From: CALDTK01 sp045110575
GTDB lineage: Bacteria > Bacteroidota > Bacteroidia > Chitinophagales > Saprospiraceae
Assembly (NCBI GenBank): GCA_045110575.1
Contig: JBGCGF010000001.1
Location: forward strand, 62,001-126,000
Direction of reading: 5' to 3'
Length of the DNA stretch: 64,000 nt
The translations under genes and the position numbers were made by a program. Within the stretch, counting starts at the first letter, position 1. Every line of letters starts with the position of its first letter. Positions 37,563 to 46,190 of this stretch are shown here, piece after piece. A model generated the notes under the pieces. That model did no database searches and had not been told where the DNA came from. It saw only the letters and a program-made list of their open reading frames with translations.

Positions 37563-37624
37563 AGCTTGAGTTTTGTCGCAAGGTAAACTCTCTTCGTTCG
37601 TATCCGTTAAAGTTCGTAGTACTT

Positions 37625-37784
37625 AGAGTCTGTTCAAGAATCCTAATTCACCTAAAAATTGGGCTATTTTGAGCTGCTTGGCGTTGAAAATGCTCGAATT
37701 AACCAGTTAATCCTTGCGCTTTTCGCCTTATTCAGCTCAAAATCTTCTCAATTTCGCCAGAATCTGAATTCTTAAACAGGCTCT
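37625..37784. repeat. 160-bp imperfect inverted-repeat element (MITE-like)
   Basis: The left arm (37625-37676, starting AGAGTCTGTTCAAGAAT) and the right arm (37733-37784, ending ATTCTTAAACAGGCTCT) are about 52 bp each and match at roughly 70% when one is reverse-complemented, with best agreement at the outer tips and in ATTTTGAGCTG. The 56-bp centre is not open. It looks like a small non-autonomous mobile element or its relic. No second copy is in the window. Confidence 0.55.
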
Positions 37785-37804
37785 TAAAACACGTAAGAAG
37801 GCTT

Positions 37805-37812
37805 TACCTTTG
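37805..37812 (+). promoter_or_regulatory. -7 promoter element of the acyl-CoA dehydrogenase gene
   Basis: TACCTTTG is an exact TAnnTTTG match 78 bp before the ATG. Transcription would begin near 37819, immediately before the hairpin at 37823-37863. No clear -33 TTTG is visible, so this is moderate evidence. Confidence 0.45.
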
Positions 37813-37822
37813 TAGCTGTTTA

Positions 37823-37863
37823 GCTTTCGCCAAAACATCCTAAAAGGTGGTTTTGGCGTAAGC
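37823..37863. repeat. Inverted pair of the 14-mer motif in the dehydrogenase leader
   Basis: GCTTTCGCCAAAAC (37823-37836) and GTTTTGGCGTAAGC (37850-37863) face each other across 13 nt, so the RNA can form a 14-bp stem with one mismatch. It falls in the predicted 5' leader, 27 bp before the ATG at 37891. Confidence 0.9.
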
Positions 37864-37890
37864 TGAAGAGCCCTAATTAATTGCAACCCG

Positions 37891-39111
37891 ATGGATACTA
37901 CCACAACATCAGCTCCGGCGCATCACCGTTCACAACGAACGGACAACTACGGAGGACACGACTACTACGGTGTCGACGAACTTCTTTCTGAAGAGAACCT
38001 ACTTGCCCGCGATGCGGTGCGTGATTGGGTGAAGCAGGAGGTAAGCCCGATTATCGAAAGCTACTCTGACAAGGCCGAATGCCCAATGCACCTGTTCAAA
38101 GGTCTTGGCGAAATCGGCGCTTACGGCCCAAGTTTACCTGCCAAGTATGGCGGTGGAGGCATGGATGAGATCGCTTACGGCGTGATCATGCAGGAGCTAG
38201 AGCGTGGAGATTCTGGTATTCGTTCAATGGCTTCTGTTCAAGGCAGCTTGGTGATGTACCCAATCTTCAAGTACGGAAGCGAAGAGCAGAAGATGAAGTA
38301 CCTACCGAAACTCGGTTCAGGTGAATTCATCGGTTGCTTCGGACTTACCGAGCCAGACCACGGATCGAATCCAAGTGGAATGGTAACCAACCTCGTTGAC
38401 GATGGCGATTGTTACATCCTCAATGGCGCTAAAATGTGGATCACGAATTCACCGATCGCTGACATCGCTGTGGTTTGGGCAAAGGACCCAGAAGGCAAGA
38501 TTCGCGGTGTAATCGTTGAAAAAGGCATGAAAGGCTTCTCTGCTCCTGAAATCAAGGGCAAGTTGAGTTTGCGTGCAAGTATTACAGGAGAGTTGGTTTT
38601 TGAGGACGTTCGCGTTCCAAAGAAAAATGTTCTTCCAGAAATTGCTTCACTTCGTGGACCGTTAAGCTGTCTTTCGAAAGCACGTTACGGTATCGCCTGG
38701 GGTGCTATCGGAGCAGCTCTTGATTGCTATGACTCTGCACTTCGCTACTCTTTGGAGCGCGAGCAGTTCGGTCGTCCGATTGCAGGATTCCAGCTACAGC
38801 AGAAGAAATTAGCTGAGATGATCACTGAGATCACAAAAGCTCAGCTTCTTGCGTGGCGCCTCGGTTCGCTAGCAAACAAAGGCAATGCATCGTCAGCACA
38901 GATTTCAATGGCCAAGCGTAACAACGTTGCGATGGCATTGGACATCGCGCGTGAAGCACGTCAGATACACGGTGGCATGGGTATCACAAACGAGTACCCG
39001 ATCATGCGTCACATGATGAACCTTGAGACGGTTCTTACCTACGAAGGCACGCACGACATTCACTTGTTGATTACAGGTCACGATGTGACCGGTATTCAGG
39101 CATTTTCATAG
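37891..39111 (+). CDS. gcdH: Acyl-CoA dehydrogenase, glutaryl-CoA-dehydrogenase-like
   Basis: 406 residues, an FAD-dependent dehydrogenase. Text closest to glutaryl-CoA dehydrogenase: GIRSMASVQGSLVMYPI (the family's SVQ-SLV region with the substrate Arg), GCFGLTEPDHGSNPSGM (FAD loop), REQFGRPIAGFQLQQKKLAEM, and TYEGTHDIHLLITGHDVTG with the catalytic Glu. It would oxidise and decarboxylate glutaryl-CoA in lysine/tryptophan breakdown. The N-terminus carries a short Thr/Ala/His-rich extension. Monocistronic by appearance, with a motif hairpin in the leader and an 11-bp inverted repeat after the stop. Confidence 0.9.
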   Translation: MDTTTTSAPAHHRSQRTDNYGGHDYYGVDELLSEENLLARDAVRDWVKQEVSPIIESYSDKAECPMHLFKGLGEIGAYGPSLPAKYGGGGMDEIAYGVIMQELERGDSGIRSMASVQGSLVMYPIFKYGSEEQKMKYLPKLGSGEFIGCFGLTEPDHGSNPSGMVTNLVDDGDCYILNGAKMWITNSPIADIAVVWAKDPEGKIRGVIVEKGMKGFSAPEIKGKLSLRASITGELVFEDVRVPKKNVLPEIASLRGPLSCLSKARYGIAWGAIGAALDCYDSALRYSLEREQFGRPIAGFQLQQKKLAEMITEITKAQLLAWRLGSLANKGNASSAQISMAKRNNVAMALDIAREARQIHGGMGITNEYPIMRHMMNLETVLTYEGTHDIHLLITGHDVTGIQAFS

Positions 39112-39182
39112 TGAACTTTTCACCCGTTTGATGACTTCAAATAGCGGATGATTGGTACAGATGAAAAGTTTGGTACATATTT

Positions 39183-39247
39183 AGAGCATGTTAGAGCACA
39201 CTTAAGGAATAACACCCTTTGAATTGCTTTAACATGCTCTTCGTTTT
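39183..39247 (+). terminator. Inverted repeat followed by T run after the dehydrogenase gene
   Basis: AGAGCATGTTA (39183-39193) and TAACATGCTCT (39230-39240) are exact complements across a 36-nt loop, followed by TTCGTTTTTTT. The long loop makes this a weak intrinsic terminator. Confidence 0.5.
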
Positions 39248-39271
39248 TTTCTATGCGAAACCCCAGTTAGC

Positions 39272-40495
39272 ATGCGTTTAATCTCTGTGCTTAGAGATAC
39301 ACTTCTTGTTTTGTCGTTGTCGCTTTGGTCTGTAATGGCCCTGGCCCAACCCGACGACCTTGGTCCGCCGCTTACGTTGAGTAACGCTTCTTTTGAAGAT
39401 GTTCCTCGCCAAAACCACGCGCCCAAGGGTTGGTTTGATTGTGGGTTCAGTGCTGAAAGTCCAGTGGACGTTCATCCAGCAACGCTCATGAATCCTGATT
39501 CAACCTATTTTGGTGTTGACGCAAAAGCGTTTGATGGCAATACCTACCTTGGTATGGTTGTCCGCGACAACGATACCTACGAGGCTGTAAGTCAACGAGT
39601 CATCGAAGGCCCACTCAAAGCTGGCCAATGCTACACGTTTAGCATTTACTTGTCCCGTGCGAAATCCTATAACAGCGTTTCTCGCGAAACCGACCTTCCT
39701 GTAAACTACGAAACACCTGCCAAGCTCCGTATTTGGGGCGGGATGAGCTACTGTAATCGTGGAGAGGTCCTCGCTGAGAGTGCCCCCGTGAAGAAAACGG
39801 AATGGCTACAGTATAATTTCCGTTTCGAGCCAAAACGTGACCACAAGTTCCTTGTACTCGAAGCGTATTACAAGACGCCCGTACTCTTCCCTTACAACGG
39901 TAATTTATTGCTAGATGCTGCAGGAAAGATTACGCCTATTCCGTGCGAGAATACTCCACCACCAGAGGCAGAACCGGAAATTTCTGATGTTCCAGAAGCA
40001 GATCCACCAGCGAAAACCCCAGTGGTCAAGCCTGCAGTAGTTGCCGCACCAGCAACACCAAAGCCAAGCACTCCGACAACTCCAACCAAAGCAATTCCTA
40101 GCAATGCTACCCTTGCGGGAAAACGTATTTCTGAGCTTAAAGCGGGTTCAATCATTCGTGTTGACAAGCTGTTTTTCAAGGCCGATTCCACTGCGCTTTC
40201 TCCTTCGAGTATGTCGACAGTAGAAGAAATTACAGATTTCCTCACGATTCACTCGAATGTCTCAATAGAGATTGGAGGGCACACGAACAATATTCCTTCC
40301 GACGAATTTTGTGACAAGCTGAGTCTAGCACGCGCTACTTCGGTGGTAAACGAACTCGCCAAAAAAGGAATTGACCGTCAACGCCTTTCATCTAAAGGAT
40401 ACGGCAAACGCAAGCCTGTTGCCACCAACCGCACCCCTACGGGTCGAAAACGCAACCAGCGGGTGGAGATCAAGGTGCTGAGTTTAGGGAGTTAA
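39272..40495 (+). CDS. OmpA-family outer-membrane protein with N-terminal carbohydrate-binding-like domain
   Basis: 407 residues. Signal peptide (LVLSLSLWSVMALAQ), then a beta-sandwich-like domain to about residue 220 (LSNASFEDVPRQNHAPKGW, TYEAVSQRVIEGPLKAGQCY) resembling the jelly-roll modules of secreted CHU_C proteins. A Pro/Ala/Thr/Lys linker (residues ~225-280) leads to an OmpA C-terminal peptidoglycan-binding domain (FKADSTALSPSSMSTVEEI, IEIGGHTNN, LSLARATSVVNELAKKGI, SKGYGKRKPVATN). The OmpA domain should tether the outer membrane or a surface complex to the wall. The exposed N-terminal domain is of unknown ligand. Confidence 0.85.
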   Translation: MRLISVLRDTLLVLSLSLWSVMALAQPDDLGPPLTLSNASFEDVPRQNHAPKGWFDCGFSAESPVDVHPATLMNPDSTYFGVDAKAFDGNTYLGMVVRDNDTYEAVSQRVIEGPLKAGQCYTFSIYLSRAKSYNSVSRETDLPVNYETPAKLRIWGGMSYCNRGEVLAESAPVKKTEWLQYNFRFEPKRDHKFLVLEAYYKTPVLFPYNGNLLLDAAGKITPIPCENTPPPEAEPEISDVPEADPPAKTPVVKPAVVAAPATPKPSTPTTPTKAIPSNATLAGKRISELKAGSIIRVDKLFFKADSTALSPSSMSTVEEITDFLTIHSNVSIEIGGHTNNIPSDEFCDKLSLARATSVVNELAKKGIDRQRLSSKGYGKRKPVATNRTPTGRKRNQRVEIKVLSLGS

Positions 40496-40500
40496 TTGCC

Positions 40501-40518
40501 AATTAGCAATTGCTAATT
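40501..40518. repeat. Perfect 18-bp palindrome upstream of hemB
   Basis: AATTAGCAATTGCTAATT is its own reverse complement. A related but decayed sequence (TCAATTGACCATTAGCAACT and onward) occurs at 50530-50555 after uvrA, so it seems to be a dispersed intergenic palindrome. Confidence 0.6.
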
Positions 40519-40561
40519 GATAATTTGCGCGACGCCAATCAAAATTCAAAATTCTCGCAGC

Positions 40562-41539
40562 ATGCGCATTCGCCCCCGCCGCAATCGCCGTTCTGATGCC
40601 GTTCGTGGCCTTGTCCGCGAACCGTTAGTTCGTCCAGACCAGCTAGTGCATCCAATCTTCTTGTTACCAGGTGAAGGAAAGCGTGAGACGCTTACTACCC
40701 TACCCGGCTTCCCGAGATTAAGTGCAGATGAAGCAGAACGTGAGATCGAAGAATTGCTCGCGCTTGGCGTGAACAGCTTCATTTCTTTCCCTGCGGTGCC
40801 TGATGCGCATAAGGATACGGTTGCGACTTACGGGTCTGCAGCGAGGAACTTCTACCTCACTTCAGCGCGTCGCTGGAAGGAGAAGTATCCTGAAATTTGC
40901 CTCATTAGTGATGTGGCCATGGATCCATACTCAAGTGATGGGCATGATGGCTTGGTGGTCGGTAATCGTATTGACAACGATAAGACGCTTCCTATTTTAG
41001 CAGACATGAGTGTCGCACAAGCACAGGCTGGTTTCGACTACCTCGGTCCTAGCGACATGATGGATGGTCGCGTTGGATATATGCGTGATGCCTTAGACAA
41101 GGCAGGCTATACTGAAACTGGCATCTTGAGCTACACGGCCAAGTACGCAAGTGCATTTTACGGTCCGTTTAGACATGCCTTAGATTCTGCTCCGCGGGAA
41201 GACTCTACCGCCCCTACGCACAAAAAGTCTTACCAGATGGATCCTGCGAATCGTCGTGAGGCATTGCGGGAAGCATTCTTAGATGCCCAAGAAGGTGCTG
41301 ACATCTTAATGGTAAAGCCTGCAGTGCATTACATGGACATTATCAGCGACTTACGTCAAAACTCCAATCTCCCAATCTGCTGCTACCACGTGAGTGGGGA
41401 GTGTGCGATGTTGTTGGGTGCTATTGAGCGTGGTTGGTTGGATGAGTCTGCTATTCCTGAAACGATTACGAGTTTGGGACGTGCTGGTGCGGATATGATT
41501 ATCACGTACGTGGCGAGACGGTATGTTGCTTCGCTTTAG
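40562..41539 (+). CDS. hemB: Delta-aminolevulinic acid dehydratase (porphobilinogen synthase), aspartate-type metal site
   Basis: 325 residues from the ATG at 40562. Condenses two 5-aminolevulinates to porphobilinogen for haem. The two Schiff-base lysines lie in LSYTAKYASAFYGPFR and ILMVKPAVHYMDII. The loop that carries zinc-binding cysteines in animal and E. coli enzymes reads DVAMDPYSSDGHDGL here, so the cysteines are replaced by Ala/Asp; this is the pattern of magnesium-dependent, zinc-independent forms. The longer frame from 40517 would start in the AT-rich palindrome and is not preferred. Confidence 0.95.
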   Translation: MRIRPRRNRRSDAVRGLVREPLVRPDQLVHPIFLLPGEGKRETLTTLPGFPRLSADEAEREIEELLALGVNSFISFPAVPDAHKDTVATYGSAARNFYLTSARRWKEKYPEICLISDVAMDPYSSDGHDGLVVGNRIDNDKTLPILADMSVAQAQAGFDYLGPSDMMDGRVGYMRDALDKAGYTETGILSYTAKYASAFYGPFRHALDSAPREDSTAPTHKKSYQMDPANRREALREAFLDAQEGADILMVKPAVHYMDIISDLRQNSNLPICCYHVSGECAMLLGAIERGWLDESAIPETITSLGRAGADMIITYVARRYVASL

Positions 41540-41790
41540 CCTACGATGGTTAGATCTATAGCTGTCTGCGTTCTTCGAAAATACCATTGTTCGAAAAACG
41601 ATCTCTTCTGGAATCTGGATTAAGTACTTGAAACGAGCATCTTGAAGGGAGCTGCATGTACCGTGAGAGGCTCGATGCGCTAAAGTGAAGTTTGTCTTCT
41701 GGTAGGCAAAAGCCTTTGTGATGACCCGTGCAAGCTCAGTCTTGCTACCTTTCTGCAATTCTACCGGCCCTTCCACTAACCTCAGCGACC

Positions 41791-42624
41791 ATGTCCTCCT
41801 TCAAAAGCATTCTCCTTTTCGCAGCGCTTACAGCCTTCGGCTCGCAAGCTTTCGCTCAATGCGTCGACCCTGCAAACATTTACACCTTCACCTTTGACGG
41901 ACACACCTATGAGGTCGTTAAGGAAGCTAGCACATGGACAGCAGCTGTTGATTGCGCCATCGGACGCAACGGATACCTCGCTGAAATCACAAGCGAAGCA
42001 GAGCAGGCGGCCATTTTCGATGAGTTGTCCAACAACGCAGGCATCAATACCGCAAACACCCAAAATCAATTTGGAACGGCATCCGTCTGGCTAGGCGGAA
42101 GCGATGCCGTAACCGAAGGAACCTGGATTTGGGACGGTGACAACGATGGCGTAGGATCTGAATTTTGGATCGGTGGACCTAACGGCGGCGCTGTCGGTGG
42201 CGCGTATACCGTCTGGGGCACCAGTCCTGCAGAGCCAGACAATTCTGGAGGCCAAGACCACTTGACGATCATCCTCAAGCCTACTGCGACCAACTTCGGA
42301 CGCTGGAACGACCTCATCTCAACCAACAGAATCTACTACCTCATTGAAATTGACAATTTGGTTTCTACTCAAGAGTTAGAGCTCAACAAAAACGTGCGCG
42401 TTTACCCTAACCCGTTCAAGACAACGATCTCAATCGAGAATAACAATACGGAAGCTATCGCTGGGATGACCGTCTTCAACTTGACCGGACAAAAGATCAA
42501 GACAGCTAACGCTTCTGAGGTTAACACCGCTCAACTTGACCTTTCAACCTTGGCGAGTGGCGTGTACATGCTCAATGTCCGCTTCGAAAATGGAGTCACG
42601 ATCAGTCAGAAGATTGTGAAGTAA
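41791..42624 (+). CDS. Secreted C-type lectin-domain protein with T9SS sorting domain
   Basis: 277 residues. Signal peptide (SILLFAALTAFGSQAFAQ), then a C-type lectin-like domain at about residues 28-190: YEVVKEASTWTAAVDCAI, GYLAEITSEAEQAAIF, VWLGGSDAVTEGTWIW and WNDLISTNRIYYLIEI. A Por-type type IX secretion domain follows (VRVYPNPFKTTISIENN, LASGVYMLNVRFENG, KIVK). It should be exported through the outer membrane by the T9SS and bind sugars or calcium on the surface or outside the cell. The QDH/WND region is a partial match to sugar-binding lectins, so the ligand is uncertain. A strong terminator lies 22 bp downstream. Confidence 0.9.
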   Translation: MSSFKSILLFAALTAFGSQAFAQCVDPANIYTFTFDGHTYEVVKEASTWTAAVDCAIGRNGYLAEITSEAEQAAIFDELSNNAGINTANTQNQFGTASVWLGGSDAVTEGTWIWDGDNDGVGSEFWIGGPNGGAVGGAYTVWGTSPAEPDNSGGQDHLTIILKPTATNFGRWNDLISTNRIYYLIEIDNLVSTQELELNKNVRVYPNPFKTTISIENNNTEAIAGMTVFNLTGQKIKTANASEVNTAQLDLSTLASGVYMLNVRFENGVTISQKIVK

Positions 42625-42646
42625 CCAACTCCTGAGCTAGATCAAA

Positions 42647-42687
42647 AACGCCCCGCTGATAGCATTTTGTGCTTTCAGCGGGGCGTT
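42647..42687. terminator. Bidirectional terminator between convergent genes
   Basis: AACGCCCCGCTGA (42647-42659) pairs perfectly with TCAGCGGGGCGTT (42675-42687), located between the lectin stop (42624) and the hydrolase stop (42716), with A/T-rich sequence on both sides. Confidence 0.9.
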
Positions 42688-42715
42688 CTCGTTTTAGCAT
42701 TAAGATTTGTCCTAC

Positions 42716-43909
42716 TTACCGCGTAGCAATCTCAAACAGCTCCTCACGCAGCCGCTCGAAAGCTTCATCAAAGGCATCTGGATCGGAATTATCGACACTC
42801 GTCGTCACATAGGACAGCATCACGCCCGTATCCGGGAAATAGAACAAGGCAGACAGATAAGACCCTGTTGATCCGGTGTGTCCGTAAGCTAGTCCTGCCG
42901 GTGTATTCCAGCGGGAAAGACCTAGTCCATAACCTTCATTAGGCCAGTCGAAATCACTCTGACGTTCAGGCACATCCATAATGTTCGAGGTCATTTCTGT
43001 CAAGGATGCGCCATTCACCAATCCTCCAGTAAACAGCCCACTGAAGAAACCGCTCAGCTCGTTCATGTTGGTCAGGATTCCACCATCACCCGTAGCAGCA
43101 TCAGAAACAGCGAAGGATATAATGTCAGAATACTTCCCGCCATTAAGCGCCAGATAAGGTCGTGCGACATCATCTGGAATCGGATCAAGTTCTGTTCCCA
43201 TCGCAAAGTTTGGAAGACTTAACGGTTGAGCGATACGAGCGTCAATAACCTCCCAAAGTGGCATCTCATCGATCACTTCTGCGACAAGACCGAGAAGCAC
43301 GAAATTAGTATTTGAATACGAGAATTCTTCACCAGGACTATTAGTAGGCTCTTGGTTGTGAGCATATTTTAATTTTTCTCGTTGCGTCTCGATTAGATAA
43401 GGTTCATTCAGAGAATTGAGAAACTGCTTAGCCGTTAGATAATCAGGAATACCACTCGTATGATTAAGTAACTGACGCAATGTTGCTTCAGAAGCATTTG
43501 GAATTTCACCAATCAACGAAGCAGGTAGGTACACACTCAATAAATCATCGAGATCCAGTAATCCATCATCAAATTGCTGCAGAATAACCGCTGCCGTGAT
43601 TGTCTTAGAAATACTTGCAATCGGAATACGGTGACAAGTTTGGAGGTCGACACCTGCTTGAATGTCCGCCATTCCGCGAGCGCCCGTCCAGCGGTTTCCT
43701 TGTGCATCGGTAAGCGCTACTTGAACGCCTACAAAATGTGGGAGTTGTTTGTCCAGTAAGGCATTGAGGTCATCAGCATCTGGATGTTGATCGCCCGCTT
43801 GTGCTAAGCCATCTGCACACGTGTACGTAGCGGGTGCAATGGGATCGGTTTTGCCGCAAGCAGAAACTAGAAATACAGCGACAACTAGAAGGAAAGGATA
43901 CAGATTCAT
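42716..43909 (-). CDS. Beta-lactamase-fold serine hydrolase lipoprotein
   Basis: 397 residues with a lipoprotein signal (LLVVAVFLVSAC). The class C beta-lactamase/DD-peptidase fold is shown by the SxxK motif in IASISKTITAAV, the Tyr motif in FSYSNTNFVLLG and the KTG-equivalent HTG in LAYGHTGSTGSYL. Family members include D-aminopeptidases, esterases and wall carboxypeptidases; the substrate cannot be assigned. It overlaps the upstream gene by ATGA and is translated right after it. Confidence 0.88.
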   Translation of the reverse strand: MNLYPFLLVVAVFLVSACGKTDPIAPATYTCADGLAQAGDQHPDADDLNALLDKQLPHFVGVQVALTDAQGNRWTGARGMADIQAGVDLQTCHRIPIASISKTITAAVILQQFDDGLLDLDDLLSVYLPASLIGEIPNASEATLRQLLNHTSGIPDYLTAKQFLNSLNEPYLIETQREKLKYAHNQEPTNSPGEEFSYSNTNFVLLGLVAEVIDEMPLWEVIDARIAQPLSLPNFAMGTELDPIPDDVARPYLALNGGKYSDIISFAVSDAATGDGGILTNMNELSGFFSGLFTGGLVNGASLTEMTSNIMDVPERQSDFDWPNEGYGLGLSRWNTPAGLAYGHTGSTGSYLSALFYFPDTGVMLSYVTTSVDNSDPDAFDEAFERLREELFEIATR

Positions 43910-44568
43910 CGTGCGAAAGGGTAAAAGGTGAAACCTGCTCCGAGGTAGAAATGAGGAAAAGGAATGTTGCGGAAAGGGTCTTCAAACGACTGCCTAGCAA
44001 TCAGGCTCACCTCTGGAGCATTCGCCTCGTTATTGAATTTCCAGCTTACGCCAAAACTGGTCGCGACGTGCAAACCTGCCGCGCCCCAATCGGTAACCTC
44101 ACCGTAAGTACCATTGTCAAAACGGTAGGTCTTTTCAGGCGTAAACGCATACGTTAATCCTGGTCCAAAATCGAGCGCCAATCCGAGTTGGCCGAACTGA
44201 TGACGATAGCCAATGGCTGATGACAACTGCAACGCAGAGCGCACATACTGGTGATGATAGCCACCGAATTCGCCGAGGAGAAACCACTTGCCTTTTGGCA
44301 TTTCTTCTTTGGCTGCTCGCTTTTTCGAAAACAAGTCATAGGTCGTCCCTATCCCGAATGCAGGATTGAACGGATAGGAAAAAGTACTCGCACCAGGAAG
44401 GGTAAGACTTTCATCATACACAGCCACACGTACGGGCCATGCTTGATCAGTTTGAGCTTGCACATCTAATGCCCCGCAAATGAAAAGTGCGCAGATACAG
44501 ACGGCGATGAGCCGAAGGCTTTCGTTTGATAAGCGACGTATGGCTCGAAGGGAATAGGATTGACACAT
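43906..44568 (-). CDS. Predicted outer-membrane beta-barrel protein, coupled to the serine hydrolase
   Basis: 220 residues from the ATG at 44568, which gives an N-terminal signal (LIAVCICALFICGALDVQAQ) after a short basic stretch. The mature part has alternating hydrophobic strands and aromatic ends (GYHHQYVRSALQLSSAIGYRH; FYLGAGFTFYPFAR), typical of a small barrel. No family was recognised. Its TGA overlaps the ATG of the hydrolase gene, so the two are coupled. A longer frame from 44778 runs into repeat DNA and is rejected. A variant 14-mer copy lies at 44044. Confidence 0.75.
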   Translation of the reverse strand: MCQSYSLRAIRRLSNESLRLIAVCICALFICGALDVQAQTDQAWPVRVAVYDESLTLPGASTFSYPFNPAFGIGTTYDLFSKKRAAKEEMPKGKWFLLGEFGGYHHQYVRSALQLSSAIGYRHQFGQLGLALDFGPGLTYAFTPEKTYRFDNGTYGEVTDWGAAGLHVATSFGVSWKFNNEANAPEVSLIARQSFEDPFRNIPFPHFYLGAGFTFYPFAR

Positions 44569-45178
44569 ATGTAGGACAGTCGGATGAACAGGCAGAACGT
44601 TACACGCTGGGTAAGGACTTTTCCAAGAAGTTGAGGTTGCATCTCCTTTCGCCAAGTCATTTCGACTGCAACTGGCGAAGCCGTGGAACGGAGAAATCTG
44701 TTCGCTTAACCCCATTGTCGATTGACTATATCTAGTCATTGCGATCTGCCGCGACGAAGGAGCTAGCTGGTGTGTCAATCTCCTTCCGAAGTACGTTGGA
44801 TTTCAGATATCGGATGTCGGATGCTTTAGGAACGCAATCCACACCTTAATATGAATCGTCATTTCGACCTGCTGACGCGAAGCTGTCGTAATGCGGAGAA
44901 ACCTGTTGGTGTAAGCCGTTTGAAACCGATGTGTTTCGACCAACAGATCTCTCTGCTACGCACTAAAAACAGTGACGTCACTGAAGCGAAAACTGTCTTG
45001 AAGTACTCGGTCGAGATGACCCCACATAAACAAAGCCCCCTGCACTTTCGCACAGAGGGCTTCCTTTTCGCCTAATTCAAGGCAGTGTTTATGACTTAGT
45101 CTTTTCAAAAAGCTAAGAAGACCTTCCAAAAATCCACTTCGACCAGTATTGGCCTAAAGGTTCTTCTTAGATCCTTGC
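44569..45178. repeat. 610-bp intergenic region with two GTCATTTCGA-type repeat elements
   Basis: One element spans about 44857-45022: it begins CGTCATTTCGACC, contains GCGGAGAAACCTGTTGGT and its inverse ACCAACAGATCTCTCTGC, and ends GGTCGAGATGACC, forming a long imperfect inverted repeat. A shorter relative (AAGTCATTTCGACT ... AACGGAGAAATCTGTTCG) occurs at about 44654-44706. Repeats beginning GTCATTTCGAC are, as far as I recall, frequent in intergenic DNA of Bacteroidota. No gene is supported. Confidence 0.7.
45033..45062 (-). terminator. Likely terminator of the ECF sigma gene
   Basis: AAGCCCCCTG and CAGAGGGCTT pair with one mismatch around a short loop; on the minus strand the stem is followed by CTTTGTTTATG. 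It is about 116 bp past the sigma gene stop. Confidence 0.55.
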
Positions 45179-45760
45179 TTACTGGAGTACGACTTCTTGT
45201 TGCGCAACCATCTTGCGGATGTTGATCAATGCATAGCGCATACGACCCAAAGCAGTGTTGATGCTAACGCGTGTCAAACCAGCGATTTCTTTAAAGCTCA
45301 TGTCCGCATAGTGACGTAAAATCACTACTTCACGCTGCTCAGGAGGAAGTGCATCGACCAGCTCACGCACCTTGGCATACGTCTGACGCTGAATCACTTG
45401 ATCCTCAGCATTGAGGTTGTCGCTCTTGAGCACATCGAAAATATCAAAGTCTTCCTTCGCATGTACGATCGGGCGGCGCTTGTTGCGACGGAAATGATCT
45501 ACACAAAGGTTATAGCTGATACGCATCGCCCATTGGACAAACTTGCCCTCGTGGTTATACTTACCACGACGCAGTGTGTCGACAATCTTGATAAACACCT
45601 CTTGAAAGATGTCATCAGCTTGCGAGTGATCCTTTACGAACAGGTAAATGCTCGTGTAAATCTTGTCGCGGTGGCGGTTAAGGAGAGTTTCGAAGGCAAA
45701 ATCGTTGCCGTCGAGATACGCAGCTATAAGCTGCTGATCGTTCATTGCAGATACTTCCAT
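45179..45760 (-). CDS. ECF-type RNA polymerase sigma factor
   Basis: 193 residues, normal for an extracytoplasmic-function sigma factor. Region 2 is readable (ADDIFQEVFIKIVDTL, EGKFVQWAMRISYNLCVDHF) and region 4 has the helix-turn-helix (LPPEQREVVILRHYADMSF, EIAGLTRVSINTALGRMRYAL). No anti-sigma gene follows, unlike the SusCD-linked or stress ECF operons; it stands alone between long non-coding stretches, so it may be controlled at the transcript level. A start at the internal Met (45745, MNDQQLIAAY) is possible. Confidence 0.93.
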   Translation of the reverse strand: MEVSAMNDQQLIAAYLDGNDFAFETLLNRHRDKIYTSIYLFVKDHSQADDIFQEVFIKIVDTLRRGKYNHEGKFVQWAMRISYNLCVDHFRRNKRRPIVHAKEDFDIFDVLKSDNLNAEDQVIQRQTYAKVRELVDALPPEQREVVILRHYADMSFKEIAGLTRVSINTALGRMRYALINIRKMVAQQEVVLQ

Positions 45761-46190
45761 GACTAAGTCCGTTGCAGACCCTAAGGCCTAATGTGAAAAG
45801 TGGATTAGTGTAGAAGCTCGCGTCGATAGAACGTATTTTAGTTAAAGCAATTCGCTGAAGTACAACGAATATAGACACTTTCGTTGCTGTTTGCTTGTCT
45901 TAGGAGCGATTTAACGTTTCCCTAACCTGCACAACAAATAAGCTGTCGCTTGATGGCCGAAATGTAGACCAAGTTTGTGGAACTACGCAAGTATTACAGC
46001 ATAAATGTCGCCAAAATTCTTCCAATCAGAAGATAATTACCCTACATCATGCATGTTGTGTTAACAGCACAATACCCCCTCAGCGCCTTATTTTACTAAG
46101 CTTAAGCCACTATAGTACAAAGGGACAACAGATCGGCTCAAAAAAATCAAAAGTGGGTTGCCATTCAGCTTCTAATAGTACATTTCAGCC
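45761..46190. other. 430-bp intergenic region upstream of the sigma factor and peptidase genes
   Basis: No open frame or repeat of note. It holds the divergent promoters of the sigma gene and of the iminopeptidase pseudogene, but no exact TAnnTTTG match was seen near either start. Confidence 0.5.
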
